Translations under genes and position numbers: made by a program
The notes under the pieces: model-generated
Seen by the model: the letters and a program-made list of their open reading frames with translations, nothing else
Database searches by the model: none
What the model was told of the DNA's origin: nothing
NCBI GenBank assembly: GCA_050084515.1
Contig: CM114273.1
Location: 3,162,001-3,226,000, forward strand
DNA: 64,000 nucleotides
Source: Blasia pusilla
Taxonomy: Eukaryota > Marchantiophyta > Marchantiopsida > Blasiales
Direction of reading: 5' to 3'
Part shown: one piece after another, positions 10,539 to 23,227 of the stretch
How positions within the stretch are numbered: the first letter of the stretch is position 1
Layout: every line of letters begins with the position of its first letter

Positions 10539-12846
10539 GTGATCATCTACATTGATAATATACTTATCTATTTGAAGTCACTAGAGGAGCACGTTCGACA
10601 TGTGAGAGCGGTCTTGTCCAAGCTAAGGGCAAATCAGCTGTATGCGAATGTAGAGAAGAGCGAATTCGGGTTGAGCAAGATCAAATTCTTGGGTCACGTG
10701 GTTAGCGCAGATGGCGTCTGTCCGGACATGGAGAAGGTGAAAGTGATTTCCGAGTGGGAACCGCCGACTATCGTAAAGGGGATGAGGAGGTTCACAGGTG
10801 CAGTGCACTTCTATCGCTCTTATGTGAAAAACTTTTTGGGAATCGTGAGACCTCTCACGGATTGGACGGCAAAGTTTTCCAACACAACATGGACCCAGGA
10901 AGTTAATGAGGCGTTCAATCGAGTGAAACAGATTCTATCGTAGGAACCAGTAGTGAAGCTGCCAGAGTGTGACAAACCATTCGAGGTGCACTGATGCTAG
11001 TGATTTTGCAATTATAGGAATGTTGGTGCAAGAAGGGAGACTTGTAGCATACGAAAGCAAGAAGCTTAGCGACACTCAAAGAAGATGGCCTACTCATGAG
11101 AAAGAGTTGTTTGCGGTGGTCCATTGTTTGAGGAAGTGGCGTCACTATTTAGGACTTCACAAAACTCGAGTGTTCACCGATAACATATCGCTCAAGTATT
11201 TTGAGACCCAGGATCGAGTGACACCGAAACAACTACGATGGCATGATACCTTGGCGTTGATGGATGTTGAGTTGATTCACAAACCAGGGAAATTTAATGT
11301 GATTCTAGATGCGTTGAGTCGCAAGGAGGAACACATGCCATCGACGACACAGGTCTTGAGAGCAATGTTCCCTAAAGAAACAGATCTGGAGAGAAGGATT
11401 CGTGAAGGGTACATGAAAGACGCTCAAGCAGTCGAGTACCTGAGGAAGTTGAAGCAGGGTGAGAGAGTGGCCAACATAAGTTTGAGGCATGGTTTACTAA
11501 GGTTCAAGCAGAGCAGGATCTATGTGGGGCAAGGCAAGATGCGAACCAAGGTGTTAGTGGAATGTCATGACGGACCCTTGGCAGAACATAAAGGAGAGAA
11601 ATCTACGCTGGTTGTTTTGTCTAAGCGGTTATTCTGGCCCAACATGAAGGAGGATGTTGCTCAATATGGAAAGACCTGTGTGACCTGCCAAGCAAACAGA
11701 GTTTCTTATGATAGGAGACAAGGCCTGCTGCATCCCTTGCCGATTCCAGAAGGACCCTTACAAAGTGTGAGTATTGATTTCATCACGAGTCTTTCAGAAT
11801 CTGAGGGATACAACGGTATACTTGTGATTGTGGATCAGTTTAGCAAGTTGGCAAGATTCGTGCCGATGGTGGATTCCGCAACGGCTTATACAACTGCGCA
11901 ACTATTCTTGGATGGCTGGTGGCGGACTAACGGTTTTCCGAGGAGTATTGTTTCAAATCGAGATCCAAAGTTTACCTGTGCTTTTTAGAAGCACTTATTC
12001 AGAAGGTTTAAGACCAAGTTGAGTTTCAGCACTGCCTTCCATCCACAAACAGATGGGCAGACTGAGAAGGTAAATTCAATCGTGAATTAGTATTTAAGGA
12101 ATTATGTGAGTGCGGACCAGCGAGATTGGGTCAAATGGCTAAGCATGGTAGAGTACTGTTACAACTCGACCAAGCATTCTGCAACTGGAGAATCTCTGTT
12201 TCTCCTAGCAAATGGACGAGAGCCAGAAGGGCCTCTTGACCTAGCCCTTTCGAAGGGTACTACATTGGCACGAACACGACAAGTGACGGCAGAGGGTTTG
12301 TTAGTAGATATGCGAGAACGGGAAGAGCGAGCAAGGCAAAGTCTTGTAAAGGCTCAAATGAGGTATGTTAAGCATACTAACAAGAGCCGGTGCCAAGTAC
12401 GATTCCAAGTGGGAGAGCAAGTGTGGTTGAGTGTGAAGAATCTCACTCTTCCGAGAGAGATGTCGGTGAAGCTGTGTGCCAAGTATGTTGGACCGTATGT
12501 GAAAGTGGCAAACTCGTTTGAGGATGTGTATACACTGGAGCTGTCGGACAAGTTCAAGATTCACCCGACCTTTCATGTGTGATTGTTGAAGAAATATCTT
12601 CAAGATAATGGGCGTTTCGAGCGGAGACAATTGTTGAGACCACATCCGGTAATTGTGAATGAAGAACTGGAGTTCGAGGTGGAGACCATCTTGCGTTCGA
12701 GGCGTCGGACCAACAATTACGAGTACTTGGTTAAATGGAAGGGCTACCATGTGAAGGAGGAAACTTGGATTGCGGAGGCAGATTTGGAACACGCGCAAGA
12801 GTTGTTGCGAGACTTCAAGCGGACGCAAAAGAAGCACATACGTTAG
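10539..12846 (+). pseudogene. Ty3/gypsy chromovirus pol, 5'-truncated and decayed
   Basis: The polyprotein runs from the end of reverse transcriptase through RNase H and integrase to a chromodomain. The reverse transcriptase starts inside the catalytic motif, which reads YIDN (10548-10559) instead of YxDD, so it would be inactive. RNase H begins with TDAS (near 10990). Integrase has the HHCC zinc part (CHDGPLAEHKG to CVTCQ), the core Asp in SIDFIT, SNRDPKF and [12 protein letters not shown]. The C-terminal chromodomain (about 12680-12810) contains YEYLVKWKGY. Gag, protease and most of RT are missing. Breaks: TAG at 10941, 11986 and 12088, TGA at 12580, and a one-base frameshift near 10990. 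TAG at 12844 looks like the natural end. Confidence 0.92.
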
Positions 12847-14020
12847 TACGGGGAGAAGTTAGGGACATGACTTGTGACATTGGAATCTTGGGCCGAAGGC
12901 CGTTGTAACTAGAACAGGCTAGTGTTGCAATAAAAGAATGCATGGATTTGGAGATTCGATGCTAGAGTGATTGCAATTTGTGTGTGGTAGTGCATGGCTA
13001 TGAGTCGTTCATCATATGCTTAGGATGTAAGTCAAGAGGAGAGAAAAGGAGTATTTGAGGAGAGAACTCGTATGTGGATAAGCACCTAGAACATGACCTT
13101 ATGTTGGATTACATTTGGGCTCGCCCTAGCGTCGGCGGGGCAAATGAATTTGTCTTTGGGCTTGGGTGATCTTACTTGTGGCTACATAAGTAAACTTAGT
13201 GACGCGCCTAAGTCGAATACGAGAGAGACCCAATAATGTTACAATTTATGGACCAGGTAAACAGGTGAAATGTTTACAAGAGTGAGTAAGAAGAGTCTAA
13301 GGCTGCACACTTACTTAGCTTATTTGATATGTTAGTTCTTCGGAACGAGTCCAGGCTTATCAAAGAGGAGATGCTAATAATTCTAAGTGGTGCAAAGTTA
13401 CAACTTGAGACTAAGAGGAATTGCGGGTTAGCCACCATAACGCAATTCTATGTCAAGGGATAGGCTGCCCATGAGACTTGGCATAATAAAAACTTTCATT
13501 GACGAGGGCATCAACCTCTAAAGAGGGGTGAGTGTCGCGACCCTCATGAACAAACGAGCGCCAAAGCGGAACATCGGAACACTAGCGGGCTCACGCTAGG
13601 ATGGTTTGCGCGTTGGAGTGGTCTCGGAGAAGAGACAAGAGACGAGACGCAAGTGAGGCTTCGCGTTTCATATGTTGTGGTCGCAACTAAGAAACCTGGA
13701 TCAAGCACGGATCAAGACTTGAGAGGAGTCAAGTTTAGGAAGTGGGTCGCCAAAGGAAGGAATCCGGATTTCAGACGCCATTAGCGTTTGAAAGTTTCCG
13801 ACTGTATTTATGGCCATAACTTTTAGCTCTAGGATGCGTTTGGAACGAATAAGGGTGCGTTGAAAATCTTATGGAAAGTCGGTTTAGACGCACTTAAGAT
13901 CTCTGCAAATGCATAAGTAGCGGCTGAGAAACGACCCGGAAACGACTGTAAGTAGAGTTGGGTTGAGGGCCACAATGAAGGGCCTGACCATCCTTTTCTA
14001 AAGGGGAGGGATTGTTGGAG
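12847..14020 (+). repeat. 3' region of gypsy element with two candidate LTR starts
   Basis: After the chromodomain there is about 670 bp without coding potential. A polypurine tract (TAAAGAGGGGTGAG, 13519-13532) is followed by TGTCGCGACCC at 13533, a common form of gypsy LTR start. A second purine tract (AAAGGGGAGGGAT, 14000-14012) is followed by TGTTGG at 14013. Either could be the 3' LTR start, or the second could belong to a nested element. The LTR end was not found, and no 5' LTR is in the window. Confidence 0.45.
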
Positions 14021-14179
14021 AACCCAGAAGTACTAGTAAGGGGGAAGGTGTCTAAGGGTGCTTGGGACTCGAACCCCACTTTGGGCGCCGCGGGGCGGCT
14101 CAAGGGCATGGAACGGATCGAGAGTTTGGGAGTCGGGCTTGAAAACCTAAACCAAGTCTATTGAGGTGATTCTTAGGGA

Positions 14180-14275
14180 TTTCTCTTGGATTCGAACCCG
14201 CGATTCAATTACTTGGGTCCCGGTTAGGAACTCGCACGAGGTCCGTTGAACAACTGAACCGCTAGGCGCGCAAGT
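14180..14275 (-). repeat. tRNA-like segment with pol III A and B boxes (SINE-like)
   Basis: On the minus strand CTAGCGGTTCAGTTG (14251-14265) resembles an A box, and GGGTTCGAATCC (14188-14199) is a good B box. The spacing exceeds that of a plain tRNA. The ends cannot form a proper acceptor stem, so it is not a functional tRNA gene. A second B-box-like GGGGTTCGAGTCCC lies at about 14070-14083 on the same strand. A tRNA-derived SINE or a fossil tRNA inside the LTR is the likeliest reading. Confidence 0.4.
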
Positions 14276-14699
14276 GCCATTTTTAGGTTCCTAGACTAAC
14301 CAGGAAGTTTATTCCAAGTCTTGAAAGACTTGCCATGTTGGGAACCTAGCAAGTAAGGAAGGTTGAGCTTGATGAGAAGCCGAGTTGAGGACTCACTGAG
14401 TTGGAAAGCCGCTTGACCCAAAGCTAGACTAACGTGAGTGCGTTTGGGTGCAGGTCGGCGATGAACGTACGCTTCCGCAACATTAGAGATTGACGTTCAA
14501 GGAGAGTAGGCCCACAACACTTGGCCCTATTAGGCAGGCTATGTGTGAGACTGAGTCCGTCCAATGGGCACTCTATGAGCCCGAGTCTATGCAGCGGGCT
14601 TGGGTGCAGGCAAGGCATGTTTGTTCCATGGATGGCCTTGTCCATTTTCATGCAACCTTGCTGATGGGTCTTACAGGATGTAGGTATGAATAAATATTT

Positions 14700-17600
14700 T
14701 ACTTCGATTGGATCTCAAGGGAGTTTTATGTGCCCATTTGACTTTGCATGATATATCCATACCTAGAGAATGTACTCTTTCCTTTACCTTTTCTACAAAC
14801 ATTGCAATGGATTCTCTCATTCTCTACGTCAATTTTGAAATCTTATCCAATCATACACGATCTTATCCATATCATACATCCTTCCAAGCTACACTGTTCT
14901 TCTCAACTATGGATGCATTGCTGCCTAATTCATTTTTGTCTCCCCTCTATCACATGATCCAAACAAAGCTATGAACAACCTTGCATAACAATTCACTCGT
15001 GTTTCTCTATCGTTTAGCCATAACACATGCAAAAATTATGTAATCTAAAAAGAGTACCATCTTAAATGTAACCTAACAAGTGGTACGTGGGAATTGATTT
15101 AGGGTAGCAATAATAAAAAATGGTGTGCGCAACAATAATAGAAAGGCTATAGTGAATAACAACAACCAAGCTATCGGCAATGACATCAATCAGCCGAGCA
15201 AGGAAAAGACAACATCAACGAGGTAGGGGCGAGGATAGTGTCCAAGAGAAATCAATTGAATGACAATGCTAAAGGAGAACTCATCCAATTGCAACTTACT
15301 AGCTTAGAGAATCATCACTCCCGACTCGAGAGGGCAGTCGCATAGCATAAAAATGACACACAACGAAGAAATTTGTCAAGATCCGAGTGGAGTGAGATTT
15401 GAGAGAGCAAGAATCAGGACATTCATGCAGCAATGCAACATGGAAAACGAAAGTTATCTTATGTATGCAGTAAAGAAATTTGTGTGCAAGGGAATTGGCA
15501 ACAAAGAGGTTGTCACGTCTAAGTTACAACTTGGGATGAAAGCAAGATCACCGCGCGCAATTGTCTAAAAGCCCATAGCAAGTTGAGAATGGAGACTTCA
15601 CAATAAACTACACAACAAGTTGACATTCGAGAAGACAATCGGGTAGTAGTATAGAAATAGGAGCCTAGACAATAGCGCACAAAGGCAAAGAAGAATTAGG
15701 AGATGTGAACACGAGCCTAGAGCTGAAGGGCAACGCAACTGCATGAGACAAGAGTTCAGAGGGCACAGTTACTATACGAGAGCTAGTCACGGACATAAGA
15801 GTTGAGAGTGGAAGCTTGGGCTTGGAGGGAACTGCAGTGCCGCAACTTTCATGAGGAGGGGAGGACGAGAATGAGGAGATGAGGGCGTGAGGTCTCCACC
15901 ACAACGTACGCCCCCCTCCGAGACAACCTTACACATAATCCCGTCACATGGAAGATTGGATGCCAAGAATTGTTAGCCTAGTTTGGCGGGTGGGACATGA
16001 GTCGCCTCACCCCTAATCTCCGAGATCAAGCCGTTTATGGTGGAAAATATTTCAAATTCACCGTCTAACATCAAGGCCTCAAGTCACCATCTTATCAATT
16101 TTCCAACAGTCGCGAAGCGCTTTGATCCACGACGGATAGTCTGAATTGGTAGATGATAAGTTTGTCTAGACATCGACTCCAAGAAGAGAAATTCTTACAT
16201 CGCGTGCACGTAAGAAGTTGGCAAGGACGCAAATGCAAGGGGCGCTTGTCCTTTCGAGAGAGCTTGTGGATCCATGCGTAGCCCTTGGGAATATGTCTAG
16301 CTGTAATGCAATTTTGATTCGGGTGGACTTATCTCAGGCCTTAAGTAATCCGCCAAACGCCTTAAACTTGTGCTCTTTCTTGTCATGTCGCGAGTGCTCA
16401 AATGGCGCACTCCTCTCGCAGAATGGCCGTCGTATTCCACCGACACATTAATTGTAGATGCATAACAATGGATTGTAGAAGGAGTGGGTCGTGCGGACTA
16501 CTGATTCGCTTCGCTTCACAGGAGGTGTTAGTTACACTAAACAGCCAATTCTGGTCGTTGCCAGCTCAAATATGAAGTTATCGATAAAACTTCCAGCCTT
16601 CAGCAAATTGCGGGACTGGGGTTGTCGATTGTGTTGCTGCTTCCTGAGGGCCCGAAACTTGATTGACTGATTCTTGAAGGTCTGTCTTTCAATGACTCAG
16701 GAGACATCCCATCAGTCCGTTGTCGAGGGACTGAACCTATTTCGATGTGCCTTATCAGATGTTGCATCGTTCTGCTGTCTGGCGATGGACAATTTTTCTG
16801 TGCACGCTGTCATTGAGGGCACAGGCTTTCTGTGGAAGAAGTCTGTAAGTCCTCTTGAATGTTCTGATTCCGAAACGTACACAACGGCTTTGCATCAACG
16901 AATTGGCCGTTTCTCTCTTTCTGTATTGATAGTCATGTGCGTGTCCATCTGCCTCTCGCTAGAACGCTTTGTCCAGAGTGCTCTCAATCTGTCAAGTGTC
17001 ACGTGTTTTCCGATCTTACTTTTGCGACAGTGTTCGAGAAGAGTGCCCACAAAGTATTTTAAAGTAAACACCCGAGAGATCATTTCAGTGTAAAGCACAT
17101 ACAATCTCTTTTTCAAACTCTTTGTTATTGATGATCTCAAATGGCTTTGAACGCACTGCTTGGAGTAGGTGTCTGCGAGACGTTTAATTATGAATGGCTT
17201 CTTTCTCTTCAATTATTGAGCCGATAAGTGTTCCAATATCTATCGGGAACCTCCGAACGCAAATGTTGTGAATGGTTTACGAGCATTTTGAAAACGGAAC
17301 TTTCGTATTGCCAAAGGTAATTTTGGAATTCAATTCTCAGGTTTGAGGCGAAGGTGAAGTGCGAAGCTAGTGAGACCATTCTGTGGCTAAGTTGCGGTTT
17401 ACCAGCGCAAACCGACTCGCAACTCTTGTTGTACGATTGATCGCTTCATCGGTCCTAAATTTTTCAAATGCTGCCATCGCATGATTTGCTAAGTTGGGAA
17501 TCTTCTTTGAGAATCGTCATGTGATGGTCTGTATACTAGACATGTCGGGAAAGGAATTTTCTACAGGTTGGTTATTCACAGATCCGACGAAAGATAGTGT

Positions 17601-19300
17601 TGCGAGCATTCTTTACTCTACACGGAGGATATAATGAGATTTGCATAACCGATTTGCCCGTTTCTCTCTCTCCATCGCATGGGACGCACTCATCAATCTG
17701 CCATTTCTCTCTATACCATCTCCTCACATACTAACCAAAGGCGGTTAGATTCATTTACTGTTACAGAGACAACTGGAACGATCATGGTCTTTTTGATCGA
17801 GAACAGTATTGAATCTGTCTGAGGTGGCATCCTGGCTTTGTTCCGAGCTATCCTGAAATCCAATCTGGACTGCATCATGTTCGTGCGCTGGAAGATTATG
17901 ACCATGCCTGCCCAGTTGATCTGGGGACATAGCAGTCGAACGAGGTTGTGAATGCATGAACCACCGGATGCGGAAAGTCCGTAGCTTGCACGAACCCAGC
18001 ACGCGTGCATAATGATGCGACAATTGGTCATCCCTCACGTAGAGGCTTTAGTTTCAAGCTCTCTTTATTTTGTAAAGTAGAATAAAGAAAGTTCGACATA
18101 GATGAAAGCTTCTTTATCCTCGACCTTTTTACCCATTCAATATAGCTACTGCACAGGAGCAGGCCTTTGAAGTCTCCACACTGTGCGCTTAAACTTGGAA
18201 GGTTGCTCGCATTATGTGTGAGTGACCCCTTCTTCCTTATTTAGCACAGTTATATCCAGCATCACACGTCTTACCCAGGGAAAATTTGGACACATTCCAT
18301 AGGCTGACTGAAACGAAACTTCTCACAAGGATATTCGCTTTCTTCTAAATCACGAATGGGCTAGAACTCATGGACACAAAAGGGATTGCCTTCGATGGCC
18401 ATGGCAAGCTCGGTAAGACTTGATAATTTAATGACGTAGCTGAAGCAGGTTGTTAGAAGAAGTCGACGACGTACGGAGCCTTGGAGCTGAATGCATGCTT
18501 TTCCTACAGTGAATCTCCGTTGAGTCTGACGTTTCCATCGGTTGTCCGACGTTGGGAATGAAATGCAGTGGAACGTGGCGGGCCGGTCTCTCGAGGTTTA
18601 CCACAGTCGTAAACGTCATGCAATGACGATAGTGGGAATCGCAGATGCAATGCAAATGTTTGCAATGTGTCTAGATCTAGTGCTCGTCCACCGTTTCTCG
18701 AAGGGATCATAATTGCGGGCCTCCACTCTGAGAGCGAAATTCTCTGAATGAGAGTGAATCGCATGATGGTGTCGAATGCGCGGACATCAAATTGGAGGCG
18801 ATAACCAGTACTGCACAATCTATCGAAACACGTAAAAACCCGAGTGCAGGAAGGGAGCGCTACTTCGAGATTATTACTACTTTCGTAATTTCAGTGTGAT
18901 CATTCGGAAATCCCCCCGTATCTACCCAAGAATACTTCCGTATATCTGACAGGTTCTCATATATGTTATATCAGTTTCTGCTGTGCGCCACGGGATTCTC
19001 GTCCCTTAACTTCAAGACGACACATTAGGGTCGGTCAAACCTCGGCCGTAAATAATGCCAGAGTTGAGAGGAAAGAAAACCTCAATAAAAACTTTTGGGG
19101 CGATGGAAAATCAAAAAAATTTATTTCCCAAAGAGGCCACAACCGGCCCGCAGTTCAGGCAGTACTGTTCAGGTGCAATAACAACCGTCAGGTTGTACCA
19201 AACCCAGAGGGCACCGGGACCGCCAGTGACTTGCCGTTTCCTCTACGAGGACGGCCACGGCGGCGGCTCTATTATCCACTGGAAAGACCCATCTATGAAA
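14700..19300. other. Long stretch with no recognisable gene
   Basis: Only short open frames without recognisable domains are present; the longest is 139 codons at 16674-17093 on the plus strand, with two hydrophobic stretches. The sequence at about 17541-17640 is related to 28011-28150. The rest is probably decayed intergenic or transposon DNA. Confidence 0.5.
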
Positions 19301-19317
19301 TTTGCACGTTGGATGTG

Positions 19318-19422
19318 GGATGGATGAAGTTCCTGCATGGAGTCACCGCATTACTTCTCCCCTGCAATCTCCGATCTGCCCTAGATTCATGCCGTGACTC
19401 CATGCGGGAACTTCATCCACCC
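19318..19422 (+). ncRNA. miRNA-precursor-like hairpin
   Basis: The segments 19321-19346 and 19394-19419 are complementary over 26 bases, with a single exception (T19334 opposite G) that becomes a G-U pair in plus-strand RNA. After one C-C mismatch, GCAT (19348-19351) pairs with ATGC (19389-19392), leaving a 37-base terminal loop. Outside the main stem, GG (19318-19319) pairs with CC (19421-19422). A 21-nt duplex would fit entirely within the stem. No match to the conserved plant miRNAs I know (miR156, 160, 166, 319, 390, 408) is evident. A tiny inverted-repeat element is the main alternative. Confidence 0.5.
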
Positions 19423-20229
19423 GGTGTCTGTGAAGACTTGACAAATATCCGCATATAGGCCTTCTTTGTCTACTGTAAATGCACACTCCTCATCACAGCC
19501 AAATAGAAGTCACTCATCCGGTTGCGTAATCCTCCACCCTACCTTGGCACCCTACTCCAATCCTCGATTCCTCTAGATATCTTCACAGACATGTAAGGCA
19601 TACTTTAACACAAACATACCAAAGAATTTTCATTAACGTACTCGGATCACTTTAGTGTCTATCTTCTTGCATCAAACGTAGTCGAAGGTTGTTGTAGTGT
19701 GCTAGATTATAAACGTGAACTCTTACTAGAATCGTTCACAAAGATCAAAAGTGAATTCTGAAACTAAGAATCATATCCAGAATCAGCTATAAATCTCTTA
19801 TGATTTTTTTTGGCATAGCGTTTAGGTTCTGGCATTCCTTGATCGAACGTGGTTCCAAACATTCAATTTTGGAGCAGCTTCATAAACTTCAAGTGATTTC
19901 CATTCATCATCAGGAAAGATGTGGAAGCCTCACTCTCTTGCACGATTTCCAGAACTCGTGAATCCATCATCTCCATTGATACGCATGACTTTCACTCGAT
20001 CAGAAAGAAGCCCTCCTTCAAAGCACCATTTGGAAGCACCACATCCTCCATCAACTTTAGACTAGACTTGACCCAGTGCAGTGACTCGATATATACTACT
20101 CTACAACCCGTGCCTTGCGGGGGAGTGAATGGATCATGCTCCAAGAAAATTAGGAAAAAAAAATGTTTCTCTAAAGAGGGCAAAATTTCATTTGACTCCG
20201 ATGATTATATAACATATTATCGTACTAGT

Positions 20230-20345
20230 CTAGTTGGATAAACAATACGGGAAATAAAAAAGTGTTTTGAAAAGTTAATGTATAATCATGCACATAATAT
20301 TTTTTTTCCAGTAACTCAATTGCCACGTGTTAAGCCAAGTCAAGA
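20230..20345. repeat. Single fragment of the 38-40 kb repeat unit
   Basis: The sequence GGAAATAAAAAAGTG, then a TTGAAAAG stretch and TTGCCACGTGTTAAG, matches the unit of the tandem array at 38213-39895. It ends in AGATATATAG, like the unit boundary there. This is a dispersed, degenerate copy. Confidence 0.55.
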
Positions 20346-23227
20346 AGTCTAGATATATAGTTTGAGCCCCAAGAAATCTTTAATCGAATCATTCTTTCGC
20401 GAGACCAGGGTGGATCTGGAGGTATAGCGAGACTTGAAAGGCGGGGTTTCCTGTTTGAGTTGTACGTGCATTACCCACTCCATGCTGTTAAAATTCTGAG
20501 AGAGCAGGCGGTCAATTTCTCATTGAAACGCATCGGGTTTCCATTCCTATCCATTCAAATATCTTCCTGTTTCGTGGTTGACGTGACTGTATTCTTCTAA
20601 TTCAATGGCCGAGGAAAATGAACTTCTCCAGAGAGTCTTGGATAATATGGTAGAGAAGCTGGAGAAAGATCCTGCGTTGCGCTGCCAGGACTTACCCCTC
20701 GATGAGCCTGTCCAAGGCGCTGACAGTTGCGACTGAACTTACGATACGGGTATGGTCGGGGAGGCCGTGGAAGGACGGAGTGATTTTCGAATGGCTGGGG
20801 AGGGCCCTTTCAAGTCGAAAGTACCTGAACTTACGCAAGTGCAATCTGGCTGTGCTGGGTCCGGATGGGCTGTGTGATTCCAAGATAGTTGAAGGGCTGT
20901 TGCTCGTGTTTCAGAGTATTGCATTAGGACCATAGCCCAACTTGGAAGACCTTTTCATCCACTCCTCTGATAGTGTGAAAGGAGTCGGGCTGGTCGTCAA
21001 GGCTGTGGAGGCTGGGCACCTGTCAAAGTTGAAGTCTCTTACTTTTCTGGAATTTCATGTTGAGTGCTACGAGGCCTTGGGGTATGCTGCACTGCGAGGT
21101 AATTTCCGCCCACTGCAATCTCTTCAGTTATTTCAGTGGTGAGGATAGAAAGTTGTGTGATGCGGGTATACAGTATCTGGCGCGCGCCATGGAGGCCGGG
21201 TGCTTGCAGAAGCTCAGGACTCTCAAAATCTGGATGTGTGGAATGGGAGACCAGGGAGCGGAGTGGCTCGCAGGTGGGGAAGACAACCCTCAGGAAGTCC
21301 TTGAGCAGAGATTCCTGGCGCTTCATGATCCACTTCCCTTCGGATTCGCGTCGCGCGGTGCCCCCATCTGTCATGGAGCGGACTCGGGGCATAGAGGTTG
21401 TTCAAATCCGGAGGGGGAAGCTGAGGTTTGCCCTTTGGGACCTTGCGGGACACGATGAGTACCATCTGTGCTCGGTGCATTCTTCCCGGGCTTGGCGTAC
21501 GACCCCAACGCCACTTTGTTCGTGATTGTTTGCAGGGCGAATGCTGAAACATCCAACGGCCTCTCGGATCGGGATGATCTGCGCTACTGGTTGCGCTTTA
21601 TCGCTCCTAACTCCGTGAAAGGGCTGGAAGGAGTCAAGAGGAAAGTGCTGGTGGTGCTGAATCTTTTCAAGGGTGTCCGTTGTAATAGACGTGAGTCCTG
21701 GAACTTGTGGCTCGCAGAGTTTTGGAGGGATTTCAGTGACTACTTGGACATCGAAATAGCACCCAGTGTATTCGATGTCCGAAGTCGACCAGGCGCGAAG
21801 AGTTTCGAGAGGTAGTTGTTCTCTAAATCTCGGGAGTTGCTGAAGGCAGGAAAATTTCCCAGGTCATCTTAGAAGTGCAGGAGGATTTGCGGCGATGGGG
21901 TAAAACCCATTCGACATTCCCGATTTATAACTGGAAGGATGGAGATGAGTTGTTTTGCGGTCAAAGATTGTTCGATGCAAAGACAATCGCAGCTCTTCGG
22001 CATCTGAGTGAAGTCGGAATTGTCACCAATTTTCCCAAGGGTCCTTTGAGAGACGGAGGGGTAGCTGACTCCAACATTACCGTGGTAAGTCCGTAATGGT
22101 TCTGTCGAGAAGTCGTAGGCCACTTGCTTTTGCCAGAGATCTTGTGGGATGAAGGAAATGAAGTCCTCCTTCGCGAGAGACTCGATTCAGCTCACTCCAT
22201 GACAATGGAGGTATTCAAAAGCTTCTATGATAAGTTGACAGAGCCGCAAGTGGAGACAACCGTGGCCATGTTACTCCGCCTGGGTCTTTGTTTCAAAGTA
22301 GGCACAGAAAAGCTTCTCATCCCCGCTCTGGTTCCCTACAAAATTCATCTACCGTCATGGAGGACAGATCCCGAGCCCAAGCCCAGCCAATGGACACTGG
22401 GCTTTAGTTTGGTGCCAGAGGATGCGGTCAACACGCTCATACCCTCTTCCCTATTCGCAAGGTTCCAGGTGGCATTAGCCCAAGACACGGAGATCCGAGA
22501 CCCCGTGGGGAATGAGTTCTGCGCAGGAAAGAACTTCGTGGAATTCAAAGCTATGGGAGTGAAAGTTCTTGTAGAATACAGAGCAGAGGACCGCAATTCA
22601 ATCACAGACCGTGTGGACATAATTGTAAAGCCCCTGTCATATGAGGACTTTGAGAGCACAGAAGAGAATCGGAGGGAGAGAAGGGCATTGCAGGTCAATT
22701 TCGCAGATATCATAATCAGAAATCTGGATCAGCTAGGAAGAAGCTCTTGTCCTGGCGTGCGCTTTGAAAGGAGAGTCATCAAACCTTGGAGTACTGCGGA
22801 CTCTCATCCTTCCATGGCAAACAGAAATATTGACGTCAGAGTGAAAGACATGAAGATGCAGTTGAAGTCACTAAAACTTGGAGACGAGTTAACGCTCTGG
22901 GAGATAGAAGGGTGGAGAGTCGCCAAAATGGATCTGTTAAGCTCGGAAGACTTGCGAGGCATATCGCAACAGTTATCAGTTCAAAGTGAAAAAAGGAGAG
23001 GCGGAATGTGAGAAAATGGGAGTCGAACTCGGAATTCTAACCAAAGATCCCACGCACACAGTTGCCAAGTTGTCGCGGGTGAGATCCATGCCTGCAATGT
23101 GTAGGGCTGATCGGAATGTGTTTAGCGGAGGTTGGATGGAGATGACGCCGGAGGTGCGCAGAATGAATGGAGAACTCAAGAATGAACTGGAACTACCCAA
23201 ATCGCATATGAGGAGGTCAGAGTGTGG

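Noticed and set aside
1113-12088. Alternative genetic code with TAG read as Gln
   Set aside because: TGA, TAA and frameshifts also occur in the same relics, and the intact TELO2 exons and COX17 contain no in-frame TAG.
12301-12837. 178-codon minus-strand open frame
   Set aside because: Antisense shadow of the gypsy integrase and chromodomain region.
14180-14275. Functional tRNA gene
   Set aside because: Acceptor and T stems do not pair and the A-B box spacing is wrong.
22345-22713. 122-codon minus-strand open frame
   Set aside because: Antisense of the Roco COR domain.
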